Assembly: GCA_033030425.1 (NCBI GenBank)
Contig: JAUFSD010000020.1
Location: 558,001 to 622,000 of the forward strand
Reading direction: 5' to 3'
DNA: 64,000 nt
DNA from: Verpa conica
Lineage: Eukaryota > Ascomycota > Pezizomycetes > Pezizales > Morchellaceae
Each line of letters starts with the position of its first letter. Position 1 is the stretch's first letter. Position numbers and translations under genes: made by a program. The notes beneath the pieces are model-generated. The model did no database searches. It had not been told where the DNA came from and was given only the letters and a program-made list of their open reading frames with translations. Positions 1 through 12,690 of the stretch are shown one piece after another.

Positions 1-17
1 CCTAGGCAACGGGACGG

Positions 18-614
18 TGACAGCGACTAAGACGGCGACAATGAACGGTGTTATGGCAAAAGATATTACAAGTGAAAAACTCTGTAATATTTCTTTACTA
101 GACAATATAAACAAGACGTTGCGTGCCTAAAAAAATCCTCGGGGCGAGGCCCCTCCTTATATGTTTCCCTATTTCTTCCCTTCTTCTCTGCTTCCAAAAT
201 AACCTTAACGCCAAAGAAAACTTTTTCACTCAACTAAATTTCCACTGTTTCTGTTGGATATGTCATATCCAACAGAAAGGTATCTTTCCCATACAAACCG
301 CATACAAAGTGTACAAAGAGCTCCTGGGGTCATACGATAACGTTACGTAAATTCCGAAACTACCACGAGGGGCCGTCGGCCCGGAGAACCTTATTGCCAA
401 AGACACAAACCCCCATCAACCTCGCGTGCGCGGATACGAGCCTTCCTGCGCCCATTATTCCCTTTCCGTTAAATTGCTCACAATGCGCGCATTCAATCGA
501 CTCGATCGCCGAGTGGGGGCGAGGTCGAAGGTGACTCTCTTACTGGGGTGTGGTCCGGTTTTGGTCTTGTTTCGTGCGACGGTGGCGTTGGTATCCTCGG
601 AGCTGCCCGCGACA
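18..614 (-). mobile_element. LTR-like sequence, copy A
   Basis: Read on minus, this starts with TGTCGCGGGCAGCTCCGA (ending at 614) and ends near a ...GCTGTCA at 18, so it has TG...CA ends. It resembles the LTR-like sequences at 35415-35999 and 36409-37053: the same start, a shared GATCGAGTCGATTG-type block, and a TATA-type box followed by a short hairpin. No internal gag/pol region is visible next to it, so it is probably a solo LTR or the edge of an element cut by the window. Ends were set by eye and no target duplication was confirmed. Confidence 0.5.
141..162 (-). promoter_or_regulatory. TATA-type box with adjacent hairpin in LTR copy A
   Basis: On minus an ATATAAG box (plus 156-162) is followed almost at once by a perfect 5-bp stem, GGGGC / GCCCC with a 3-nt loop (141-153). 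The other LTR-like sequences carry the same arrangement, which suggests a retained promoter module. Promoter activity is inferred. Confidence 0.4.
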
Positions 615-2121
615 GCAAGCTGGGCTTCGCGTAGTATTCATAGGGAGTTTGTAAGATACTAATACTATTGTGAGGGGACAAAAATAACCGACACCTATTA
701 TCCATGGGTACAAAAAATCATTAGTATAACCATTTAGGTATATACAATTAATACTTAATATAACTCAACCACAGCAAAAACTCCATGATTGTGTAAAGAT
801 AAAATCCCCCCCTGCTGGAATGGAGTAAGGTGCTTGCTAAGAATCAGTTTATGAATATTGGACATTTTGTGTTTTCTTTGGAAGCTTGGTTGTGACTTTT
901 ACAATACTATGGAGGTAATTTGTCCTGAGGTATTGCGTTGACGCTGTACACATGGCTTAGGGGTGTCGGTTATTCTTCTCCCCTCACAATATATATAACC
1001 TTTTGTGGTATTATTAAATAAATGCAGCAAGCCTTCTTTATAGTATAATATCTTGCTCTAAGTGATTATGCTAGTATAACTATCTCTAACATAACCACGT
1101 CCAGAGAAACCTGTGTTCTAATTTAAGTATATTAGTATTGGGGGTCTCATTAGTGTCAGTCTCGGTAGCACATACTATAGGTAGTTAATGTTGCATAACC
1201 CTAATATCCTATACTTCCCCGGGTCTATTATCATTGTAAAGTAGCCTACGGCACGGTATTTTACGCCATCTCTGCTGTAGCTTTGCATTTTCAATAGTAG
1301 AAGTTACTGTAAATTTAGACTAAAATCACATGTACTGTCTTAGTCCTTAACTGTTATTTCATTGGCGAAAATTTATCAATACTGTGAAACATAGGATAGA
1401 GGCATAATGAATGGTTTCAGGATTGATAAGTTATAGAAATATGTGTGATATCAACAATTTATATTCTTAGGAGAACCCTTCGGTATTAGGCCTCTATTGT
1501 CCCCGTCTTACTTCCTATACATCGATCTATACCTACTATATCAACTAGTCGTACTCCCAACTTTAGTTAACTACCAATACTAGAAAGTGTTGTTCAATTC
1601 TATCTACATACTTTAAGGGTACGGGGTAGAATGGGCGTGTATCACTAAACATATGGAGGGTCGTATCAATCCTCATTGCCACTGTCTTCTACTAGTTTCA
1701 TACCCTCAAGGTCACATCCGGTGTATAGGATAAAGATCTACTGAAGGAATGTAGGCACAGCTAGCGGCTAGAGTGTATAGGGGTACTCATAACTGACTGC
1801 TGTGTAGATTTACACCTCTCCCAGTTGGAAAGAGTACGTCATGTATAGAGAAACGGAGATGGGACACGGAGTATAAATCGTACTTGCTTGTATTTGGTAA
1901 TTATTATAATGATATAGATAATACAATGAACCCACAAAGACAGCATAAACTAGAGAGACAAATCGCGATGCTACCATTACGGTATATGTAATAAAACATG
2001 GTAGCAGAAACAACTAGCAACAAATGAATAAAACTAAACGTAAACACAAACAGACCAAAAAGGAACACCATCACCCTACACGAACCAAAGCAATATTACA
2101 AGTCACCCACATGCTCCTGGA
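615..2121. other. Gene-free stretch
   Basis: No open frame here looks like coding sequence and no RNA gene was recognised. The sequence is AT-rich and complex, without clear tandem repeats. Confidence 0.5.
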
Positions 2122-2451
2122 TCAAGCTTTGGGGGCCGGTGCCGGACCGGGAACTCCACGGTTGATCTTCAGCGCCCTTTCAAAGCGTGCGAGGTACAAT
2201 AGTTGCGTATTCGCACTGTTCTCATTAAACTTCGCAATGTCCTCTGACTTCAGCGTTTTCTGCAAATCCTCACGATCCTGATTTAGAATGTCCCACGCTT
2301 CTGTGGCTTGACGGCCAGTATCATTTTGGTCTCTCGCCTCGCGGAAATACACTGTAGAAGCTTTGACTTTACCCTCCTTCTCATTGTATTTGATGATATC
2401 TATAGCTTTCATTGCAGTCTCGACACTAATCTCTGGAAGTTCTCGGGGCAT
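2122..2451 (-). CDS. Small hypothetical protein, 109 aa
   Basis: A single uninterrupted frame from ATG (2451) to a stop at 2122 encodes a hydrophilic, charged protein with no signal peptide or membrane segment. It starts MPRELPEISVETAMKAID and ends in a Pro/Ala-rich tail (GVPGPAPAPKA). The middle (about residues 20-90) is rich in K, E, D and Q, as expected of a helical or coiled protein, and includes KASTVYFREARDQND and LNQDREDLQKTLKSED. Its balanced composition and local rise in GC over the flanks support a real gene. I recognise no family. It stands alone, with kilobases of non-coding DNA on both sides. It could be an isolated exon of a decayed larger gene. Confidence 0.45.
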   Translation of the reverse strand: MPRELPEISVETAMKAIDIIKYNEKEGKVKASTVYFREARDQNDTGRQATEAWDILNQDREDLQKTLKSEDIAKFNENSANTQLLYLARFERALKINRGVPGPAPAPKA

Positions 2452-5400
2452 GATTGCGCTTGCGTTTTCGGGGGTATATATGAAGTTAATGTTTTGGGTA
2501 AACTTGAGGATCTGGTGAGGCGGGCGTGTTGCTGATGTTTCTGTGATAGTTATAGCAGGGAATTAGAAGGAAAGTTGCTTGTTTTTAGAGAGCTATAGGT
2601 AATGTAAATAGAATGAGTGTCACCGTTGCACTAGATACAATGCCGTAAGCGTATTACATATTATATTTACAATGTTGCGAAGGTCTATTATTTCTTGGGT
2701 AGGATTAAAGAAATATAGATGGCTAAGCAGGTGAGTCCTAGATTCCATTTGTACCACCATAATGTATAATAAGCGCTGCGATGGATAAGAGTGGACAGAA
2801 CGTTTCCAATATTACCATGGCATGGACAGCAAAGAGAGATAGTAGAAACTAGGTAGAATGGATGGGTGACTATACGAGGCATTGGGCATGAGACTAATAA
2901 CTCAAGGTAGGGAGCTCTTGTGCTGGTGTAGTGGCTCTCAGTGAAGTAAAATCTGCCCGTGTGTAAGAAATTTGGAGTTGGTATGTATCCACAATTACGT
3001 CATTGTCTCCACTAACTGCCACCTTACAGGGAACACATATCTAAAGCCCATGTGAGTAGATTGGCTGGGGACTGAATCAAGGGTGCTTAAGGTGAGGGTA
3101 AGATCGAGATTATCCACCCCTCTTCAGCGTAGCTGAAATCGTACCCCGTGTAGGGGCATTCGTCATACAGTGATAGAAAGGAGGCACGACTCTAGTACTA
3201 ACAAGATCTGATTTCTATCTTCAATAACTTAACAAGTGTAATGAGTACCATGCCACGCTCAAGCACTATTATATGGTAATCCGGACAGCAATCATGACTA
3301 CATGGCTGGGTCGCTCAATAGTCTCAACAGGACGCCACTATCGTATATGATACATGTGATCATTAAATGATTAAGTATCAACCTTTTTATGGCTGCTTCA
3401 GTTAGGCACACAATAGTCTCTTATCTGCCGCTAGAAAAGAAAATGTGTCCTTGGAAAGCGCAGGGATTGGTGTGTACGGAGGCTGTGTGCACGCAGGACC
3501 TCCTAAATCACCCGATATAAACTATATGCATTCGCTATTGCTTCCGTAGCCTACACATCCATTGAATTATACCTGTGAAAGCTGTTTTGATTCTATTTGA
3601 TTACTGTATATACACTATGGCCTAGGTAGTAAGCCCCGGCGACATGATATTGATAGATGATTTGAACTCTCTGAAACGTGTTCCCAGGCCACTGAATTGA
3701 AGTGGACCTATCGGTGATGCTCTATTAGAGGTACAGTCATATCGGTGTCGCTCAGATGGTGGTAAATATGTGTCTGAGTGTCGGGAAATAGTTGGTGAAG
3801 AGGATGGTAGACAATTAAGTGGAATAAGGCTTTCAAAGGCTAGTAATAGCCAGTGTAAGAGGAAAAGAGAGTAGATGGGAAAGGATAGAAATGCTTGAAA
3901 GAATTTCAGCACATAGAAAGCGCTAATATCTAAAGAGATAACCTTTGGAGTGATAGATGTGAGATTAATAAACCTTTAGTCAACTGAACTGACGATGCTT
4001 AGTACAAAGCATCTCAGTCCCAAACGTTACATGAATAGCCAAGAAAAATAGACCCAGTCCTCAAACAGACGCATAATCACCGTAATGGGGTCGGACTTTC
4101 ATTACTAGTGATCAATCCTAGATAAACCTCCCCTAACCTGATCAATTAAAGAACTACCACAGGATGTTAGATGTTATCTTCTAAACAAATGCTACTGTGC
4201 GGACGATTGGACTCGCGCCAGAACTTCTAATATCTCATCTAGTATGAGTTGCCTCGAATAATAGTCGAGATTTGACAGAGTTCGTGTTAAGTAGAGCGCA
4301 TCAGCACTAATATATTAGGAAAACTTTTATAGGTGCTCCATATTCTGGAACGATAAACCTACATAGAATATAAACCTTGCGCAGGATAGGTATACATTCA
4401 ATATCTCGGGCCCACATATTTCCACTGAATTACGCACCAGAACATAGCTGTATTGAATAGACAGCATGGTCTACCCCTGTCGCCTCTTGCGGAGATGTGC
4501 ACTATTCAAATGATATTGCTATTTAGTATATAGTATAAAATAACGTTTAGGAAAACAACCAAGGTACGCGGTAACTCCGGCCTGATGCCACCAAAGGTTG
4601 AAGAGGGGTTAGTAGCAAGTACCCCAAGCAGAGCTCTGCTATGAGCGTCAAGAAAATGAGCTTTCCTACGCAGAAGACACAAGCATCATATTGCCCTTTG
4701 GTCTGGGTGTAGCTATCGTCGGCAGGCTTGCGGATACGTGGGTCTGCGACACGACGTAGTTCGGAATATAATGAGACAAAGTTAAATAAAGAACTCATAG
4801 ACGTCACTAGAGCCATGTTGGCTTGCTGATCGTGCTGGGTATTAGATGCAACAATCAAGTTACTGTTCTGAATAGAACTAAGAGACTGCTCGAGGAAATA
4901 AGCCGATAGCCGCCTAGTAGACTTCGATCCTTTGTGACTGCCACTGTATATATGATGCTTTCCTGTAATGTATACACCTAGTAATCAGCGAACATGCCCA
5001 TTGGAATATACATAGATGTGAAGGGTTGGGTGGCGTTGACTCTAACCGATGCAAAAGGGCCCTACTTGAATAGTTAGTCGACAATTAAGCCATAGTACTC
5101 TCCGAAACCGTGAATGTAGGAATCGAGTATGGAGCATTGCCATAGGGTCTAGTACACTCGATCATGTAGGTGAATGGTGGATTCTCAGTTCGTGAGCATT
5201 GAGCTGTTGAGCGCGGGGTATTTTTTCGCCCGTCAGTGCATAAAGCCTATCCTATAAGACCTAGAGCCCAAAGAAGCATCCTGGTCGATTCCCCAAATGA
5301 AATCGTGTAGGGGGAAAGTCGGAACAGATTGGGCACCCATGGCTGGGTCTATGGTAATGATGGTCATGGTGGTGACCTTTAAAGCCATAAAGAATGGGTT

Positions 5401-8400
5401 GATGCGATTGAGTAATGTTGCGGAGGATGGCTGTTCCTGTATATTGATGGCCCTAGGCGGTATTTGAATCAACAGTCACGCTTGAGCTGTTGGACAATGT
5501 CGGATTCGGTGAAATGGCGAGGTCATATAGATACGGAGTAGGTGTAGAGGCAGTAAGACGCATGCTTTACCCCATCTACCACGGACGATCAGCTCAACTG
5601 AGCTTAGATTCTTTCAAGTGAACAACTAGCGACCACACCGAAGTGGTTTACTGTACAGCATCAAGATGCAATCAACAATTCTGGCTATATATTTACTGCC
5701 TATTAGATGCTTCTGGTGAGTAATATGTAAAGTTAATTCCCAATTGGTCTTTGCATCACTACCTGTCTCACCGTTTGCAATATTCCATGAGTAGACAATC
5801 CTAATTGTGAAATAACCGAGTGATATAGTGTGACTGGCCGTCAATAATTTCTGCTGACAACACCACTACTGAGGGGTAAGGACTCACTATTCTGCGTACT
5901 TCGTTGGTGCTATAATGTCACCGAACTAAAATAGTCGGTATTTGGAGAGGTAAAAATAGTTCCACCACATGGGAGACGGCTTGCCTGGTTCTTCTGGATA
6001 CATAAGATGTTTTACATACTGGAGCGTTTACCAGAAACCCCCACACCAGATGCCCACACACAAACAAGTATATTTGACAATGTATCAAGGGTAAATGGTG
6101 CTAGATACACGAGCAAGCGATAAAAATCCAATAAGAGGAGTATTATGACCCTAAAATACAGTAATAAGTAGTGAGATAGGCCCCGCTATACAGGAGACGC
6201 TGTGAGACAATCCCACGTCGATACTCAGATAACATATCTTTCATTATACGCATGAAAGACGAATGAGAGCCTGAGATTCCAGCTTCGCGAGGATCGTGAG
6301 ATTTGGATTACTGTGCGCAATAGTATTCCCAGAGAACCAGGATTCTGTGAGACATTGAATTATCACCGGGCAGTGCCTGGGAAAGCGTAGAATATACTTT
6401 TTTTCATCTCTATCTTATTAAGTCGGTTTATTCTTATCTTTGGCGACAAAAGGTGGCATGCAGTTATAAGCTATGGTCTGAAGAGGATAATATATTACCT
6501 GATAATGTCATTTATTTTCCATATCCATACGAAGAAACCAAAGAGGTTCCAAAGTTACCTGTAAGCTCTGTTAAAAACGTGTATAGCCTGTCTTTAGTGA
6601 GAGACAAGGAGAGAACACGTGGACTTTAACGTTTCCCGTTATCATCTCTCACTGCTCTCTTTCACCGGAAGAACGAGTTGGAACCTGTACTTTGCTATAA
6701 GCAAAGGGTTGATAAAAGGTAGCATGGTGGGGTCAATACCTCTAAATGAAGCAGTACTTACTTCACCAGATGACTTCTATAGCGGGCAGTGACAGAATCT
6801 CTGGTTTGAGCTTTTAGCATCCCATCACCGGCGGCAAGTATCTCAGCTCACAGCCGATACAGCCTGCAGCAATCTGAATGTCTAACATCCTCGCCCATCA
6901 CTGAAAACATTAATTCCATCATATACTTTGAAACATACTACCTAACTGCGACATCTCCTACCTCTTTTATGTGACTGTGTATCTCCTCTAACGAGGAACC
7001 GAAGTAAACATCGTCAATTACCCCTATGGTATCTTACTTAACATCACAAGCTCAAAAGATCAAAGTATAAATAACGAGATTTTCAGTTTCCATCACAATA
7101 CTACGAGAATTCTGATACACCCAGTCGCCCCCGCGCGCATTTGAACCAAGCTCACTTTCACTCCTGCACTCGCTATATCCGTGATTTCCACCAAACCTTG
7201 CCCCACCAGTATACCCCGCCTGCCGAGATGGTTGTAGGTTGTTGAGAATTCTACCTATTAGCCAAACTAAACGCGTAGTGCCATTGTCGGAATATTTCAG
7301 CGGATCCGCGCCAAGGCTGGAGCTTTTACAGTAACCTTCCCAAGAACCAAAAATAGTCCCACCAAGCTCAGACTACGCGTACCGTGTTATGGACTGAGGT
7401 AGAATGTATGAATTTATCTCTCAAATTGCAACCAAAGCAACCACAGCAGGCCTGTGCCACTTGTATCTCGCTGCTGTATACCCATGTAGCGTGTGACTAT
7501 CTTTGTCTTGCCCGACAAGTATACCAGCAGCCCCACGAGTGGTCCCGTGCCAACCACATTTAGCCTAGAGCGCAGATAATGTCGTAGTTCACATTGGGGA
7601 TATTAGTTCAACCATATAGGTGGCCCCAAGTCCCGGTACCAGCAACGTCGCTGGTGTTCGAACCCGGTCAGCAGCAGAGGTATACTGACCTCGAGCCCTA
7701 TGTGGGTGCTTGGGAACTCGATAGTCATCATACATATTTTTAATATTTGGCCTGCATGCATACAATCGCCAGTAACTGTTACAAGTCTCATCAGGCGATT
7801 TATTTGTAATTACATTATTATTCTTCAACGCGTATGACAGCCAGAATGTAGAAGTTGTGATAATGTAACAAGTTTTAGGTAGGTAGTTCAAAGTTCCTCT
7901 TACAGTTAAGCTTTTCCGAGTTGAGCAAACTACCGTAGAAATTATGAAGGACAACCTCCCCCCCGAGACTGTCTCGACTGCGGCCCCGTGACTCGAAGCT
8001 CCTGGATAGAATATTTATCTGCTTTCTCCTATTTCATGGGAGCACTTCTACCATGCAGGGAACATGCCGGACGTCTCTGGTGAGGCATATTTACGGCGGC
8101 TCATATCTACCAAATGCCAAGGAACGAAATCTATGGAGGCAACCCCATATTTTGCAACACCACACTCACAATCTGAGCTTAAAGTCATTTAGATTAAAAA
8201 TTCTAGTAATATATTTACTTAATTCTATAATACTGGAATTAGAAATAAAGAAGAGTATATACTTAGGGAAATGTAAGTAAACTGCTTTTTGGTGAGTACC
8301 ATAGTTGCCATGCTTACCCCAAGTTCATATTAATGAATGACAACCAAGAGCCCAACCCCAGAGTATAGCTAGCCAAGCTACATAGTATTTTCACTCTACT

Positions 8401-9947
8401 TCTTGACTTATTTTCTTTTAGCAAGGAGTCAATTGCTGTAAATATCTATTGCCTGCATCAAGGAGTCTCCTTTTTGTTGGTCATGGGGTTGTGGTTGCAA
8501 TAAGCTAGATGTGGCAATTGCCTATCTAGCCGGCCTTTTCTATCTTTTGTCATTTGGTAGATACAAGCCGCCGTACATATGTCGTCACTCAGAAGTCTGT
8601 CATCATCAGCATTTCTTTATACTCGCTCTTACGCTCGCTAAATACGCGTGAACGTTAGTCCACATCAGATACATCAAAGCCCCCTCAACATAAACGAGTT
8701 GCAGGCCACTCTGCTTCCAAGCCAAAAGCCAGCTATTAGGTGTACTAGTAGAAGGATCTCTGAGGGATAAATAGGAGCACTACACACTCAGGAGCACCCG
8801 AAGTTTGTATACAAACCAGACGGAACTTACCATTCCGACAACGTACAACACGACATTCCATATTGAGAAATCTGTTCCCTCCGTAGCCCCAAGACTCCCC
8901 CAGACTTTGGTACCCGTATATTTCTCCCGTGGAATTCTATTCAGTTAGAGATCCAATCTCTACATTGTATCTTATGCGAATGGTGTATGTGGGAAGAAAG
9001 GTGGACCTTGGGGTGTTCTAGGGCAGGAGCAGGGATTCATTTCAGAGTATTGTATGGGGCACTCATTGGAGCAATACCTAGCCCTGCATCTGTTACAAAG
9101 TTAGCCGCCTACGCCTTCAGAAGTTTACTATCCTGGGAGTATATTAGCATTCCGAAATCTGTAGCAATTCACTGATTATACCTTGCCATTGCCACGCGTA
9201 ACTGACATCCATATAATGTGGCCGTCCCCTACCAGCCCGGTTCGTGCCATGTATATCCGGTACATTCCAATGCATCCCCACGACCTATCTCTCTGGGTTT
9301 ATGGGTAATTCCTCACCTCGCCGCCTTACTGGTCGATAATCTTACAAACAAATAATCGCACTAACTAATTGGAAGAGTAATACCTTATTGGAGATGAGAT
9401 AGCTGCAACAGTGGTGGGTCGTTGTAGGTAGGGTAACACGTGTTGAACATATCCCACCCGCACTCCCACTATCACGATGGGACATATGCAGCGTAAACAT
9501 TCGGATACTTGTAGATAAACTCACATGGACCCGCATGATTACTCACAGTGCATTTGGATAATAGATTACGGCTTGAGAAGGTAATAGCACTCCGAGATTA
9601 CATTCAGATTTCACTGTAACCCTAGCCCTTCGTTGGCAGAGCCTCATAGAAACAAGTAACCAGCCTAGAACTTGACTTCCGCGCCATAAAGGGTATAGGT
9701 CCAATGATATGACAGATCTCGAGGGCTTTTAAGTACCGCCCTGGAGTCTGGGACGTACAGACTACCTTGTTCTGAACATTAAAAATAATATAAAGCACGC
9801 CCCTTGCTTTCAACCTGCACCCCCGACTCAAAGAACCGGAGATAGGTAGAATGCTTTATGATCCCACTAACCGTACACTGTATACCCGTATACTCATGAG
9901 TAAGTGTAGTGGTGTTCTAGTAGATTAAACACTGGGAGATAATTACA

Positions 9948-9958
9948 GGGTTAGGGTT
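9948..9958 (+). repeat. Interstitial telomere-type motif
   Basis: GGGTTAGGGTT, about two TTAGGG units, in gene-free DNA. One of twelve perfect copies of this 11-mer in the window. Confidence 0.8.
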
Positions 9959-10934
9959 ACAGTTATAATGCTGTAGTAACTATACATCTTGAGTGTCTTC
10001 TAGAAATCTACATTAGAAATCAAGTGTTTATAGTATTATAGGAAGGTGTTGGTACAGCTATTCTTCTGGATGAGAAACCCCCAAGTTCGCCGTATTTGAC
10101 CTCGATATGAACCCTAGTAGAATATCTATCACAGGTTATACCGTCTTTCTCACTATTCTGTTCTTTATATAGTGACAACATACAAAGTCAGTTAACAGCA
10201 ATCAGGCTAGAATGATACTTCATAAATACATGTTTGACTAGAGTACCAAGATCTTCCACATTAACAGCAGGGTCATTATTTACATCACCGGGTTGTTGCC
10301 TAGGTATTTTAAAACTGGTTACGGCGCATAACGGATGAAGAAAGTACTTAATCTGTCAAACCGGGGTGGGACAGTTTTTTTCTTGTTACTATCATTACTT
10401 ATACGAATATTCGGGGGAGGGGGTATGGGGGAGGTAAAATAATAGGTCTTTGCCATCTCAGGCCCATAGAACTTCCTTCGTAGTAACGACTCCTATTGTA
10501 TAGGGTATAATATGGCTTGGGAGTTGACTATTATACCAGGAAAGGTTAACGCGCTACCACAGCACTGCACCCGCCACGCGCACGGAATGTCACGGGATCA
10601 CCGCTTTTAATCAGATTGAGGGCTGCCGGCTACGGAAAGTGGTGGTGGTATATTTTAAAAGTCGCTACCCATACAGTGGTAATACCGAAATTATAATGAT
10701 CCTGAAACTGATAACTATCAGTAGGAACCATACCCGATAAAAACTACATCTCGGTCACTGCTTGCGAGGGGGTCGAGCTGGGGGTATATGTACTGTGCAC
10801 TTACAAAAGAGTAAGAGAAAGACATAAAGTGCCATCGGAAACTATGTGAGGGTAGGATAAGAAATATCATGGTATTGGAAAGTAGTTCAAACTTCTCGAT
10901 GCCCGCCAAATTATCTTGTTGACGATTTATCACC

Positions 10935-10947
10935 TTAGGGTTAGGGT
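10935..10947 (+). repeat. Interstitial telomere-type dimer
   Basis: TTAGGGTTAGGGT: two full TTAGGG units followed by TCTA, so it lacks the final T of the 11-mer found elsewhere. Confidence 0.75.
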
Positions 10948-11586
10948 CTATCCCACGCTGTTGTGTTTCGGTTAACCACTCATTGTATTATTCCACTCGC
11001 CATCCATCTACAGACCCAATTGTTAATCTTAATAGTAATAACCCCCTTCGCCGTAGAAATCAATACATTGTATGGGGATATTTGTTTGTCAGCTCACTGG
11101 ACTCCGGAGTTTGTAGAAACTGAGCTATGAAGTATATTATTACTCGTTGTTACTTAACGTTGCGACATGATATGTGCCTCGGTAAATTGAATGCAAAAAT
11201 AAGCCGCTGAGGATCCAGAGGCCCGACAAGCATTTCATGCCCTTAATGCACACTCTAGTAGTGGGTACTGGTCACAAGAAGTTACCGACTGAATCCGGAG
11301 AGCCTCAAGAGTGGCTTGGGGCTAGGATGGTTGACACACCAGCCTCCCCCGGATCATCAGTACATCTTGTCCTCATCACCCCCGGACGGCCCATACCTAC
11401 CCGTCTGCTTGTCACATGGATCCACTCTCAGGCGCTGCATCTGTAGTAGGGCTGCGTATTGTGGGAGCCCAGAATTCATCGACGCTACAGAAATGCGCTT
11501 CGGGCACAGCCGGTGCCCCCAGCCTTGCCGAACAAGTACAACACAAATTCCATGACATCACTGTAGTAGTCTCAAAGCTCTAGCCA

Positions 11587-12265
11587 TTGCTCTTACAGCC
11601 ATCCCTTGCCAGCAGCCCGCAGGCACACCTGATCGATGTGGATCTAGTATTGGTGGCGTTTACCGGATGTGTCTGCATGTTCTCCGAACTCCAGTTTGAG
11701 CTGGATAGGCTACAGGTGGACAGTCCGATGGGCTTCCGAGGTCAGTTAAGGTGGACTTTAGCCGGTTCGACTTTGTCGGGTCACCCAGAGACAACAGAAC
11801 CACAAAATGCCACTAACACTAATCCTGGCGATTCTAGCATGGTAAGATACCACGCGATCAACATACTGATCACCCGCGCAACTAATATCACTACGTAGTG
11901 GTTCCTCAGTAGAGGCACGCGATATTCTCGACAGGCTTTGCACCACCCTTGAAAAAGTAGTCCAAAGTAACGGCCAGCTGTCAAATCGGTTAGCGGCACT
12001 GGAGTCGGGACTGGCGGCATTCAGACCAGCAGCTCAAAATTCCGCAAGTTCAATTGTAAGCATCCGGACTCAGCATTCATATCAGCTCCCCTCTGAAAAG
12101 ATACTACTCCCAACTCGGGTCTATCGGAGAGCCCTGTTGACTAGCTCCGCGGCATCATTCACAACCGTCAAGTCACGGAAAACACATCTGTCCTTTGTTT
12201 CTGCTTTGAGCCTTGGCGAGGTGTCGGACATTTCAGATCTTTACTACAGCGAAATCGCCCTATAA
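11587..12265 (+). pseudogene. Broken fungal STAND N-terminal-domain gene
   Basis: Conceptual translation gives, in order, IDVDLVLVAFTGCVCMFSEL and FRGQLRWTLA, then after a one-frame shift near 11763 KMPLTLILAILAC, then across a likely intron (about 11838-11899) VEARDILDRLCTTLEKVVQ. The 3' part has VYRRALLTSS and SALSLGEVSDISDL, ending at a stop at 12265. Order and wording match the N-terminal domain of many fungal STAND/NLR proteins: helical bundle, coiled coil, then a conserved ALSL-type tail. No NACHT domain follows and the 5' end (before about 11587) is degraded. The frameshift and missing start make it a pseudogene. The family call rests on remembered domain wording, not on a search. Confidence 0.55.
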
Positions 12266-12510
12266 GGATAAGATTTTGGAGCTGTACCATATATTTGTAG
12301 GGAGTAGATCCTTACAGCCAAACCGAGAGATTTTACATGACCGGATTATTTGAGCATGGGTTCCAGGGCTCGCTTATGATAGACTTAGAACAGTGACATC
12401 ACACTCAGAGCGGGAGCATCCCACTGAAGATGTGTATTTAATGGAAGGTATTAAAGCTACACATGCTTTTACTGATACAGCGAGTGGATCAGAGGCAATA
12501 AAATGTCTCA

Positions 12511-12690
12511 GGTAACCCTAACCCTACTCTTTCTATGAGGGTATACTAATAAAAAAAAATAGATATTCTAAAGATATGCTTATGTAGCGATATCCTTATC
12601 TTCTCACACCAAAATACTACTGGGCTGTCAACAATACCCTTATAAGCCAAATATCCTTATATACCGATCCCTTATAGGGTGATTCTGCTG
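12511..12690 (-). repeat. Dispersed ~180-bp repeat ending in a telomere-type motif, copy 1
   Basis: The reverse complement aligns along its length with 41509-41686: both contain a CCCTATAAGGGAT block, GGTATATAAGGATATT, GCCCAGT(A/G)GTATTTT, ATATCTTTAGAATATCTAT, and end in AGAGTAGGGTTAGGGTTA. Identity by eye is moderate, so the copies are old. No coding potential was seen. Confidence 0.6.

Larger units (their letters stand above)
2452..11586. other. Long gene-free stretch, decayed DNA
   Basis: About 9 kb without a convincing gene. Only short open frames occur. Minus-strand frames at 4547-4858 (103 aa, one hydrophobic segment) and 5233-5472 (79 aa) look slightly coding-like but have no recognisable domain. 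No long repeats, transposase fragments or RNA genes were recognised. Telomere-type motifs occur at 9948-9958 and 10935-10947. The texture fits old, mutated transposon or intergenic DNA. Confidence 0.4.
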
